Assembly: GCA_036245525.1 (NCBI GenBank)
Contig: BTPG01000002.1
Coordinates: 163,395,876-163,459,875 of the forward strand
DNA from: Semisulcospira habei
Lineage: Eukaryota > Mollusca > Gastropoda > Semisulcospiridae
Direction: 5' to 3'
DNA length: 64,000 nt
The position numbers were made by a program, and so were the translations under genes. Shown piece after piece: positions 21,101-29,118 of this stretch (position 1 is its first letter; each line of letters begins with the position of its first letter). A model generated the notes under the pieces. It ran no database searches. It was not told the origin of the DNA and saw nothing but the letters and a program-made list of their open reading frames with translations.

Positions 21101-21795
21101 TTAGCTTTCTTAAGATTCCAGCGCCCCACCGGCGGATCCTCCCCACAGCTGACCGATGACAGGACTACTGGGAAGTGGTCACTACCACACAGGTCATCGT
21201 GAACCTTCCAGTCAAAGTCCAGCATGAGAGAAGGATCACACACAGTGAGGTCTAGAACAGAACTAGATCCTGAACCTGGGTTAGAGTATGTAGGTGAACC
21301 ATCGTTAAAGACACATAGATTAAGTTGAGAAAAAACATCTTCTAACATCTGACCTCTGCCATCATAGTGGTCACTACCCCAAAGGTGAGCGTGACCGTTA
21401 AAATCCCCCATGAGAATAAAGGGAGGGGGCAGTTGATCAACTAAATAAAAAAAATCATTACTACAGACCCGCAGGGATGGTGGCAGGTAAATACTGCATA
21501 TAGTTATGGTCTTCTTCAAGGTAACCCGAGCTGCGACAGCCTGAAGACAGGTGTCGATGCTAACGGGGCTACATAAAATTTGGCTACTAATGAGAAGAGC
21601 CACTCCACCCGAGCGCCTCTCCGAATCAGAGCCTTTATGTATAGCGTTAAAACCATTAAAGGACACAGGGTCAGAAGTCTTCAGGTAAGTCTCCTGAAGA
21701 GATATTACTGAGGGGTTATAGCACTTGACTAAAAGACGTAATTCCTCAAAGTTAGCTTGAAAACCACGACAATTCCACTGAAGCAGAGAGTCCAT
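18103..21795 (-). CDS. LINE ORF2: endonuclease, reverse transcriptase, RNase H (1,230 aa)
   Basis: This protein copies the element RNA into nicked chromosomal DNA. The endonuclease fills roughly residues 1-225, with LLQWNCRG, SLQETYL, GDFNGHAHLWG and the SDHFPVVL catalytic box. The RT shows VPIPKPGKDPSDPGNYRPIA, FDLEKAYDTTW (first Asp), GVPQGSILSPVLF and LFVDDFALCA (FVDD). RNase H near residues 985-1115 has IYTDGSK, SAELQAVLLAL, LILSDSLSAL and WVPGHVGIEGNRIADSAAN, so all four acidic residues are present. A Cys/His segment (CYACDEQYSVQHFLLSC) follows. The start ATG lies 9 nt after the ORF1 stop, suggesting re-initiation. No stop or frameshift is visible. Confidence 0.92.
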   Translation of the reverse strand: MDSLLQWNCRGFQANFEELRLLVKCYNPSVISLQETYLKTSDPVSFNGFNAIHKGSDSERRSGGVALLISSQILCSPVSIDTCLQAVAARVTLKKTITICSIYLPPSLRVCSNDFFYLVDQLPPPFILMGDFNGHAHLWGSDHYDGRGQMLEDVFSQLNLCVFNDGSPTYSNPGSGSSSVLDLTVCDPSLMLDFDWKVHDDLCGSDHFPVVLSSVSCGEDPPVGRWNLKKANWPLFTSLCQSRITEEVVMSSEEPISSFTTILLDVAGETIPETSASVPRKPRVPWFNEECRKAQIARKSAQRRAFRNPSQVNILTFKRQRAKARYIFKRERRASWRRFVSSLTSRTPSQKVWKAVRRIRGRGGSASVGHLRDGVSLVTDKKAVANLLASTIAHNSSTEHYSPFFQREKEKRESRICDFESDNSEDYNVPFTLSELQQALHKCNDSAAGLDTVHYQFLTHLPERSLLVLLKAFNHIWRTGHFPPSWRQAVVVPIPKPGKDPSDPGNYRPIALTSCLCKTMERLVNARLVWHLESQGLLTDLQCGFRRFRSTTDHLVRFESFIRDSFVNKQHVYAIFFDLEKAYDTTWKYGIMSDLLDMGFKGHLPVFIHNFLTNRSFHVRVGSTLSDSFEQEMGVPQGSILSPVLFSIKINNIVKTVKDDSECSLFVDDFALCARGRGLASLERRLQLCVDRIQRWVSLNGFKFSPSKTVCVHFTNQTKFFPEPSLSIAGVPIKVAEEAKFLGVIFDKRLTFRNHINYLRTSCQKALDILRVVGRTDWGADRTVLLRLYRALVRSKLDYGSVVYGSASKSVLQRLNTIHHQGLRICLGAFRTSPVPSLYAEAGEPSLKLRRIRLMLSYVLKLKAHPDNPAYDCVFKPSFAEIYDTHPGAVRPLSFRVRPHLQAAGLDLDRVSESLQHITPPWLLPVPDILLDLTAHKKDSTPPAIYQQSLNELLSIFPGYCRIYTDGSKSEDGRVAAAAVSSRHPRRPFKHRLPDHSSVFSAELQAVLLALKHAYRSRERNFLILSDSLSALQALQGTGNDHPLLVQIRELHADLMKEYYDIIFIWVPGHVGIEGNRIADSAANDARNDPVPDTQTVYSDFRHVASAYIAREWQSEWDKEEANKLHEALPKLSDGLPYRCGSRREETVLARLHIGHTYVTHSYLLKQEERPWCYACDEQYSVQHFLLSCADLIDTRYKHFTADSLKVLFRDVPPDKIFSFLRECHIFNKI

Positions 21796-21804
21796 GATTA
21801 TGTC

Positions 21805-23238
21805 TTATCTGGGGGTGCGGAGTTTTTCCCCCCCTTTGTCCTTTGCCTTAGGAGTCGGAGAAACAGAGGGGGGCCGGCTCCCGGGCCTCCTCTGGTTCTT
21901 AGGAGATGAAGGGGGTGGAGCTGCCGCAGCATCGACAACTTCCACTCCCTCCATCTGCTCCTCCAATGCAGCATATTTGTTTTGAAGGGGGACATCAGTG
22001 TTCCCCTTCTGGGCCCGTGCGCACGGCGGTCCCATAGATTTCTTTGACTTCTGGTCCTGGGCAGCGTTCCTGCCGCTAGAGTTAGCGGCCTTAGAAGGCT
22101 GACCAGAGCCAGAAACCATTGGTGTTGACAAACTAGCAGGTTTGGGTGGAGGCTGAGGCTTAGGGGCAGCAGAAGGCGGTGCCACCGGACCGGTAGCGTC
22201 CGCCCTCTGCGTTTCCTGGCTCCTCGTCACCACCGGAGGAGGGTTACTCTCCAGGGGTGAGAGGATCCGAGGCTCCGCCCCCAACCAAGAAGTTGGGGTT
22301 TGACAAGAGAAGTCTTTGGTGGGGCGCTTGCCTGCCACCGCAGCACTGAAAGTATACACAAAGTTGTTATTTGAGTTTGGCGCCGCCTCAGCTGCACCAG
22401 GACCGTCAACCAGTTTTTTTGCGTCCGCAAAGGACAGCCCCTTCTCCACACGCACCTGCTGAATCCTGCACTCGGAGATCCAACGAGGGCACTTCTTGTC
22501 CGAAGCCATATGCGCCCCCTGGCAATTCACACACAGGGGGATGGCTGTGCAGGACTCAGCAGAGTGTCCGGGCTTAGTGCAACGGGCGCATAGGGCCTCT
22601 GCCTGGCGGCATGTCTTCTGCCCATGGCCATACTTTTGGCACTTAAAGCACCGAAGGGGGAGAGGGACGTACTTTTTCACTTTTAAGGAGTAGTAACCTC
22701 CCCAGATGGTAGTAGGAGCTGTGGGGGTGCCAAACGTCAGGATGATGGTAGGGAGACGGATCTCCCTACCACCTCGTTTGGAAATGAAGCGCCTGACGTA
22801 GGTCACCCCCTGTGACTTAAGGTTCCGTACAAGTTCATCTTCAGACAGTTCGGCCAATGCTTGATCTTTAATCACTCCTCTAGAGGAATTCATTGTTTTG
22901 TGGGGAGTGACCTCCACTGGAGTGTCTCCGATGGAGGAGAGCCTCAGTAGCCCATTGGAGTGTGCCCGGGTACGGCACTCTACCAACAAGTCACCAGACC
23001 TGAGGCGCTGGGCCTCAGGCCTGCCAACACGGCTCCTGAGGGTCTCCCCCACCAGGAAAGGGTGCAGCTTGGAAACAGGCTTCTCTTTAACTTTGCTGTG
23101 GATAATGAGAAAGCGAGGCCAGACGGCCGAAACCTGAGGCGTCGCTTCCCCACAATCAGTGTCGCTATCATTTTCAAGGTCAATGTCAGTGGCTATGTGC
23201 CGCTTTGGTGCCAGTTTTGGTTTTTTGATATTTTCCAT
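21805..23238 (-). CDS. LINE ORF1: gag-like RNA-binding protein (477 aa)
   Basis: The nucleic-acid chaperone of the LINE particle. After an acidic N-terminus, residues ~40-185 could form an RRM-like fold. Three zinc knuckles follow at about residues 197-250: CFKCQKYGHGQKTC, CARCTKPGHSAESC and CVNCQGAHMASDKKC. The C-terminal third is rich in Pro, Ser and Lys and probably disordered. The start ATG is at 23238. The TAA stop is separated from ORF2 by nine bases, and the two ORFs share one transcript. Confidence 0.88.
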   Translation of the reverse strand: MENIKKPKLAPKRHIATDIDLENDSDTDCGEATPQVSAVWPRFLIIHSKVKEKPVSKLHPFLVGETLRSRVGRPEAQRLRSGDLLVECRTRAHSNGLLRLSSIGDTPVEVTPHKTMNSSRGVIKDQALAELSEDELVRNLKSQGVTYVRRFISKRGGREIRLPTIILTFGTPTAPTTIWGGYYSLKVKKYVPLPLRCFKCQKYGHGQKTCRQAEALCARCTKPGHSAESCTAIPLCVNCQGAHMASDKKCPRWISECRIQQVRVEKGLSFADAKKLVDGPGAAEAAPNSNNNFVYTFSAAVAGKRPTKDFSCQTPTSWLGAEPRILSPLESNPPPVVTRSQETQRADATGPVAPPSAAPKPQPPPKPASLSTPMVSGSGQPSKAANSSGRNAAQDQKSKKSMGPPCARAQKGNTDVPLQNKYAALEEQMEGVEVVDAAAAPPPSSPKNQRRPGSRPPSVSPTPKAKDKGGEKLRTPR

Positions 23239-23882
23239 ATTATAGTATGATAGATATTCATCCCCCCGGGGTCCCCGCCCGCCACCGAGCCCAACAAGGG
23301 AAAGTGCAATTGTCGGCGGGTCTCCAGCCGACGCACAATGGAGACTGCCCGAAAGATATACTCAAGGGGGTAAGCCCGATTGAACCGTTTGAGCCACCGC
23401 CTTCTATCACACCGTTGAATACAGGGGAATACTGGCGTAAAGCACCCAATCAGCATCAGAGGCTATAGCATGGTGCTCCGTATAACAACCCGCATGTCAA
23501 CAGGGTATAGGGCTCGACGTGACAAGAGCCGATTGACTAGGCCGGTACGACTAGCCTCCCGTTTAGGCAGAAGTCAAGGCCAAAGTGGAGTGTTTCAGCC
23601 ACCAGGATCCTCTTCTCCCCCGACACGGGTCTCCAAGCACGGCAAACACTTGGGATCCAAAGGACCAAAAGCTCACGCGTATTTTTAAGGACCAATCCAA
23701 CATGGTAAGACCTGGGTAAGCACAGCTCCTTAAAAACCGGACCAGTGAAAAAGACTGAACAACATATCTGCTGACATCAAGTCTTAATCCTGGACAAAGA
23801 TGGCACCCGTCTGCTAGCCCACTCAGTCAGGGACCGAGTGGACTACCCACCCACGCCACGTGGAGGCCGGTGCCGGGTAGGC
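23239..23882 (-). promoter_or_regulatory. 5' UTR of the intact LINE
   Basis: About 640 bp lie upstream of the ORF1 ATG, starting at the target duplication with GCCTACCCGGCACC. Full-length LINEs carry internal promoters here; no specific box is recognised. The L2 frame reads through into it, giving the false ...VVHSVPD ending of that open frame. Confidence 0.55.
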
Positions 23883-26522
23883 GGATGGACCGTAGACGGA
23901 GAAGGAGCGGGGACCGAAAGTGTTAAGTTTGGTGCGAGGGATGTGGAGGCGGAGAGGGTCGGAGGCAGAGCGGAGGGAGCGGGAAGGTGTGTAGGGGTGA
24001 AGTAAGTTGGAGAGATAGGCAGGAGCGCAGTTGTTCAGGGATTTGTAGCAGAGAGACAGAACTTTGTATTGGATGCGTTGGGGGATGGGGAGCCAGTGAA
24101 GGAGTTTGAGCAGGGGTGTGATGTGGTCGGATTTTTTCTTTCTGAGGACGAGGCGGGCAGCATTGTTCTGGACGCGTTGGAGAGTGAAGATGGTGGAGTG
24201 AGGGAGACTGGAAAGGAGAGAGTTGCAATAGTCGATGCGAGATAAGATGAGAGAGACAGCAAGTTTGGTGGCAGCTTCGGTAGTGAGGTATTTTCTGATC
24301 TGACTGATGCGGCGAAGGTGGAAATAGCATGCCTGGGTCGTGGCGGAGACGAAGTTGGTCATGGACAGAGAGGAATCGAGGATGACGCCGAGGTTCTTGG
24401 CCGAGTCAGAGAGGGAGATGGGGGTGCTATCGAGTTGAAGGTGGAGAGAGGGAGGGAGCTGGGAGAGTTTTTGGCGAGTGCCTACCAGCATGGCTTCCGT
24501 TTTGTCGTCGTTCAGTTTCAGCTTGTTTGCTGTCATCCAGTTTTTCACGTCTTTATAGCAGTCAGCCGTGCGAGTCAGTAGTGACTGAGTGTTGTCGAGT
24601 TTTTCTTTGTCTTGCAGTTGTGAGTCGTCAGCATAGAGGTGGTGGTGTATGCGGTGAGACTGGATGATGTTGGACAGAGGAGAGGTGTAGAGTGTGAAAA
24701 GGACCGGGCCCAGGACGGATCCCTGTGGAACTCCGCAGGAGAGCGTTACCGGGTTGGAAGAGACGCCGTTGATGGTGACGGACTGCTGTCTGTCAGAGAG
24801 AAACCAGGAGTGAGCAGAGTCAGTGATGCCGAAGGAGTGGTGGAGTCGGTGGAGGAGGATAGAGTGGTCTATAGTGTCAAAGGCGGCAGAGAGATCGAGT
24901 AGTGTAAGAAGGGAGATGTTGCCAGAGTCAGTGGAGAGAAGCAGCTCATTTAAGATATGTAGAAGGGCTGTTTCAGTGCTGTGATGTTTGCGATAGGCAG
25001 ACTGGAATGGACTGAGGAGGTTGTTGTCGGTGAGATGGAGGTTGAGCTGGTTGAGAACAACCTTCTCAAGAAGCTTGGACAGGAAAGAGAGATTGGAGAC
25101 TGGGCAATAGTTCTTGAGTTCGTTTGGGTCGAGGTTGTGTTTTTTGAGGAGAGGACGGACGATGGCGGACTTGAAGATATCGGGGACGGAGCCGTTTTCT
25201 ACAGATGCGTTGATGATGTCGGTAATGAAGGGTAGAAGTTTTGGAAGGCCGTCACGGTAGAGAGAAGCTGGGAGGGGGTCAAGTTCGCAGGTTTTGAAGG
25301 GCATGGACTTTATGGTCTTGAGGACTTCATCCTGAGAGACGGTGCGGAAGGACGAGAGGGGAGTGCCGGAAAAGGTGGGGTCGGGAGGGCAAGGCGGAGG
25401 AGGCAGGGTGTCGAGTGTGTCGCGCAGATTTTGGATTTTGTCCGAAAAATAGGTAGAGAAAGCAGACGGGAGTTCTTCTTTGCTGTGTGTGTTGGGGAGA
25501 GGAGAGTCTTTAGAAGTGCCTAGGAGTGTGTTCATGGTGGCGTAGAGGGTTTTGGAAGAGGTGGATTCCATGATTTGGTTTTGAAGGTGTTTGCGTTTAG
25601 ATTCGGAGATCATTTTGCAGACTTTGGATCTGGTTGTTTGGAAGATCTGTCTGTGAACGGTGAGGTCAGATGAGCGCCAGAGGCGTTCCGCTTGTCGGCG
25701 CTCGCGCTTGGCCTCAGCTATGTCATCAGTGAGCCAGGGGGAGGGGAGTCGGTTGGGTATGGAGCAGGTGGTGACAGGGGCATGGGTGTCTAGAAGTTTT
25801 CGAAGGGAGGAATCGAAATGGGATGCAAGATCGGGAGAGGGGGTGGGGTCCGAGAGAAGGTCGACAGCTTCGTCGAAGAAGCTCTCGCGGTTGACAGATT
25901 TTAGTTTGCGGCGAGAGACAACGAGCCTGGATTTTTTCGGGGGAGGTAGATTGAGGGAGACGAGAATAGCGAAGTGGTCAGAGGGAAGCACAGAGGAGGT
26001 GTCAGAGTCGAGAAAGAGTTGATCGGAGGTGCGGGTGATGATCCAGTCGAGGGTGTGGCCAAGTCGGTGGGTGGGTTTAGTGATGTGTTGTGTAAGATTG
26101 TGGTTTAAAAGTGACGTGCAGAGGCGTTTTGTGTCAGGGTGGTCGGGTTTGTCAAAGTGGAAGTTAAAGTCGCCTAGAAGGATGTGTTTTCCAGGTCGTG
26201 TGCTGTAGTGTTCGAGGAGGAGGTCGAACTCGGTGAGGAACATGGAGTTTGTAAGTTTGTTTTGAGAGCTTGGAGGGGGGCGATAGATACATGAGAAGAT
26301 GAGGGACTGGCCAGGGAGTGTTGCTACGGCCTCGACAGATTCAAAGGAGGGATGAGCAAAAGGTAGAGACTGAGAGAAGGAGAGGTGAGCGGAAAGACAG
26401 TCACTGTAGATGATGGCAATGCCACCCCCTCTGAAAGCGCGCGGGAAGGAGGCCAGGCGGTAGCCACTCGGAGTGACGCTGGCGATGATGGGTTCGTCGC
26501 CAGCCGAGCGGAGCCACGTTTC
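23883..26522 (-). pseudogene. L2 copy A ORF2 (endonuclease and RT), truncated at both ends
   Basis: A single open frame covers most of ORF2. The endonuclease begins within LTETWLRSAGDEPI (its N-terminal strands are missing) and shows IYRPPPSSQ, LLGDFNFHFD and LPSDHFAILVS. RT has LRPLLKKHNLD, DLSAAFDTIDHSIL (first Asp), GVPQGSVLGPVLFT and HLYADDSQL (catalytic YADD). Compared with copy B, three codons (YLS) are missing after SWFLS. The first codons upstream of 26522 come from the satellite. The C-terminus was displaced to 17764-17872. Confidence 0.85.
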
Positions 26523-26735
26523 GGTGAGATGAGTCCTTGGTACAGTGCATGCCACAGAACTTATTTAACCCTTTGGGTGTTCATAGTAGTTTTAGTTGAG
26601 ATGAGTCCTTGGTACAGTGCACGCAACAGAACTTATTTAACCCTTTGGGTGTTCATAGTAGTTTTAGTTGAGATGAGTCCTTGGTACAGTGCATGCCACA
26701 GAACTTATTTAACCCTCTGGGTGCTGGTAGTGATT
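26523..26735 (+). repeat. 72-bp satellite, right part
   Basis: GAGTCC starts at 26531, 26603 and 26675 keep the 72-bp period of 17390-17590. The junctions read GTAGTTTTA / L2 / GTGAGATGAG, so the L2 copy entered one unit with no clear target duplication. The final unit ends in a diverged TTAACCCTCTGGGTGC. Confidence 0.88.
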
Positions 26736-27454
26736 TTAGTTGCTATGATTCCCGCAGGACTAAAATGCAAGACCCTGTGTATTCCTCAGCACAATAACCA
26801 TAGACGTATGCTGATCTGCGATTTTGTGAATGGTCCATGGTAATCACTATATCAGAAAAAGGCCAAACATTCTGAGGGCTTCAAATAGCCTGCTCCATCT
26901 GCAAGCAGCAAATATTCTCATGAGCCTCAGCAGCCACATTCACTTCTGAGTAACTCCTTTTAAATTTCAATATCACTGCCATTCAGTTGCAAGCATTTGC
27001 CAATAGTTTAACACTGGTTTCAAGCACTTTAAAAAAGACAGCCCTGAAAATGGCGAGTAATTTACTCGCCATGGCGATTGATTTTTTTTATTGGCAAGTA
27101 AAAAAAAGAATCCACTCGCCAAATGCGAGTGCGCTCATGCGTTTTCCAATCCGTACTTTTTCAGTCATAAATCCGGAAAGTGCCCGAACGTTCAACCTTC
27201 ACTTTCTCGTAATACTAAGCAAGCAATAGAGACAAGTTGTACAACATTTTTGGCAAGTGCGTTAAAAAACACCGCTCACACACACTGCTCACACACACAC
27301 CCTACTGCACCCTCGTCCCATCTTTCTCTGTCCTGTCCTCACAAACAATCATGCTCATCAGATACACACGCCAACAACTGCTATCTCTACGTCGCCACGC
27401 CACCTACTGCGCGGCTGGTGCCGCCGACAGTGTTGCAAATGCCTTACGTGGCAT
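26736..27454. repeat. MITE-like CAGCCCTG repeat and flanking DNA
   Basis: From 27039, CAGCCCTGAAAATGGCGAG is followed by ACTCGCCAAATGCGAGTGCG at 27115-27134. The same arrangement is at 62506-62575. CAATCCGTACTTTTTCAGTC (27149-27168) is shared with the inverted repeats at 35.6 and 36.8 kb. From about 27237 the sequence leads into the L2 copy B leader. No gene is seen. Confidence 0.5.
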
Positions 27455-27468
27455 CCGATCGCGAAAGA

Positions 27469-27850
27469 TTGATTGATTGTAAATTGCTTAACGTCCCGAC
27501 AGCAACAAGGCTTTCTCAGGACATGCCTGCACTGCTTGTGAAAAAAAAAAAAAAAAAAAATTGAATTATGTCGCCAGCCGGTCCAATACGTTAAAAAAAC
27601 CTACGACATGGGGCCTAAATAAAGCTAAGAGCATTTAGCAACACACATCCAATATCAAGAGCTACAGGCAGCGCAGACAGTAGGGAGGGTTTAAAAAAGG
27701 AAAATACAGGTGAATGGACCAAGGGTAGACAGAAACACATGCCCCAGAATAGAGAGAAAAACCCACCCTGTGGGGCTGACCAGGGTGGCCCTGGGAACTA
27801 AAAATTAGTTAGCCCCACCCAAATCCCCCAGGGCAGACCCGGGTGGGGGC
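27469..27850 (-). mobile_element. 382-bp SINE-like or truncated-LINE insertion
   Basis: It is flanked by CCGATCGCGAAAGA at 27455-27468 and 27851-27864 (14-bp target duplication). Read on the minus strand it ends GGGACGTTAAGCAATTTAC followed by (AATC)n, and it has an internal T20 run (A20 at 27541-27560). The same sequence starts again near 63735. It has no coding capacity. No clear pol III A and B boxes are visible, so it may be a SINE or a LINE 3' end. Confidence 0.85.
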
Positions 27851-27853
27851 CCG

Positions 27854-28017
27854 ATCGCGAAAGAGAGGCTGCAGGGGTGGAATTAGCAGAAGGCACGACT
27901 CACCACCACACCCACACACTTCTTCCCCTTTTTCTATCGCGAAAGAGAGGCCGCAGGGGTGGAATTAGCAGAAGGCACGACTCACCACCACACCCACACA
28001 CTTCTTCCCCTTTTCCT
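27854..28017 (+). promoter_or_regulatory. 82-bp tandem repeats at the L2 5' end
   Basis: Two almost identical 82-bp units (27854-27935 and 27936-28017) begin TCGCGAAAGAGAGG and end CTTCTTCCCCTTTTTCTA. The duplicated GATCGCGAAAGA at 27457 shows that a further piece lay upstream of the SINE-like insertion. Position and tandem form recall LINE promoter monomers. Confidence 0.7.
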
Positions 28018-28360
28018 ATGTCCTTCCACCCCTTCCGCCTCCCCCCCACCCCTTCCTTCTTCTCCCATTTCTTCTCCTCTCTTCATCTACCGCTCCCTGC
28101 TCTCCTCGGCCGCCTCCTCCCCCACCCTCTCCTCCTTCGCCTGCTTTTTCCTCCTTGTACCTCCCCCACCCTTTGTCCTCCCCTTCACCCTCCCTCATTT
28201 TTTACTACTCTACTTCCTCCTCCTTTCACCTCCCCCTCCTCTCACATCCTCTTTCTTGCCGGGTTTTCCTTCCCCGTCTTTCCCTCCTCCCCCCTCCATC
28301 CTCTTTCCCCCCTCCTCCTCCTTTGTCCTCTTCTTCGCCCGTTTCTTCTTCCTCTTCTGT
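28018..28360 (+). repeat. pyrimidine-rich tract in the L2 leader
   Basis: About 340 bp of nearly pure C/T on the + strand precede the endonuclease start (LKLCLFNAQSVCKDGKADMI at about 28370). The open frames through it are low-complexity Pro/Ser/Leu and are not taken as protein. Confidence 0.85.
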
Positions 28361-29118
28361 CTCACCCAACCTAAAACTGTGTCTGTTCAATGCACAGTCT
28401 GTCTGCAAGGATGGCAAAGCCGACATGATTTCAGATTTCATTCTAGACAATGACCTAGACGTTGTCTTGATCACCGAAACGTGGCTCCGCTCAGCTGGCG
28501 ATGAACCCATCATCGCCAGCCTCACTCCGAGTGGCTACCGCCTTGCTTCCTTCCCGCGTGCCTCCAGAGGGGGTGGCATTGCCATCATCTACAGGGACTG
28601 TCTTTCCGCTCACCTCCGATCAACTCTTTGACTCTGACACCTCCTCTGTGTTTCCCTCTGACCACCTCGCTATTCTCGTCTTCCTCAACCTACCTCCCAC
28701 CAAAAAACCCAAGCTCCTTGTCTCTCGTCGCAAACTAAAATCTGTCAACCGAGAGAGCTTCTTCGATGAAGCTTGTCGACCTTCTCTTGGACCCCGCCTC
28801 CTCTCCTGATCTTGCATCCCATTTCAACTCCTCCCTTCAAAAACTTCTAGACACCCATGCACCTGTCACCACCTGCTCCATACCCAACCGACCCCCCTCC
28901 CCCTGGCTCACCGACGACATAGCTGAGGCCAAGCGCGAGCGCCGACAAGCGAAATGCCGCTGGCGCTCATCTGACCTCACCGTTCACAGACAGATCTTCC
29001 AAACAACTAGATCCAAAGTCTGCAGAATGATCTCCGACTCCAAACGTAAACACCTTTAAAACAAAATCCTGGAATCCACTTCTTCCAAAACCCTCTACGC
29101 TACCATGAACACACTCCT
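28361..29118 (+). pseudogene. L2 copy B ORF2, 5' part
   Basis: The endonuclease N-terminus, missing from copy A, is present here (NAQSVCKDGKADMISDFILD, LITETWLRSAGDEPI). Sequence then jumps from CLSAHLR to DQLFDSDTSS, losing about 330 nt including the GDFN box. Frameshifts near 28765 and a stop near 29058 follow. It ends at the target duplication GAACACACTCCT (29107-29118). Confidence 0.8.

Larger units (their letters stand above)
17873..23882 (-). mobile_element. full-length LINE with RNase H (I/Nimb-like), apparently intact
   Basis: This 6,010-bp insertion is flanked by GGATGGACC at 17864-17872 and 23883-23891 (11 bp if the following GT is counted). It has a 5' UTR of about 640 bp, ORF1, ORF2 and a tail of GGCGTTAAACCCAAATAAC followed by (TAAC)n. 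Both ORFs begin with ATG and are uninterrupted. An ORF2 of endonuclease, RT and RNase H with a CCHC-type ORF1 points to the I/Nimb-related LINEs. The exact clade needs a tree. Confidence 0.9.
17591..26522 (-). mobile_element. L2-type LINE, copy A, 5'-truncated, inserted in satellite
   Basis: The minus-strand 3' end at 17591 is an (ATT)n-type tail. The 5' end at about 26522 stops inside the endonuclease domain, abutting the satellite. The element is itself split by the LINE at 17873-23882, which duplicated GGATGGACC. RT motifs and the C-terminal WNTLPLSLRQ / ALKTHLFQQF ending are of the L2/CR1 group. Confidence 0.88.

Noticed and set aside
27877..28453. Long frames rich in Pro, Ser and His through the pyrimidine tract
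   Set aside because: Low-complexity C/T DNA is open in several frames by composition; the protein-like part starts only at the L2 endonuclease near 28370.
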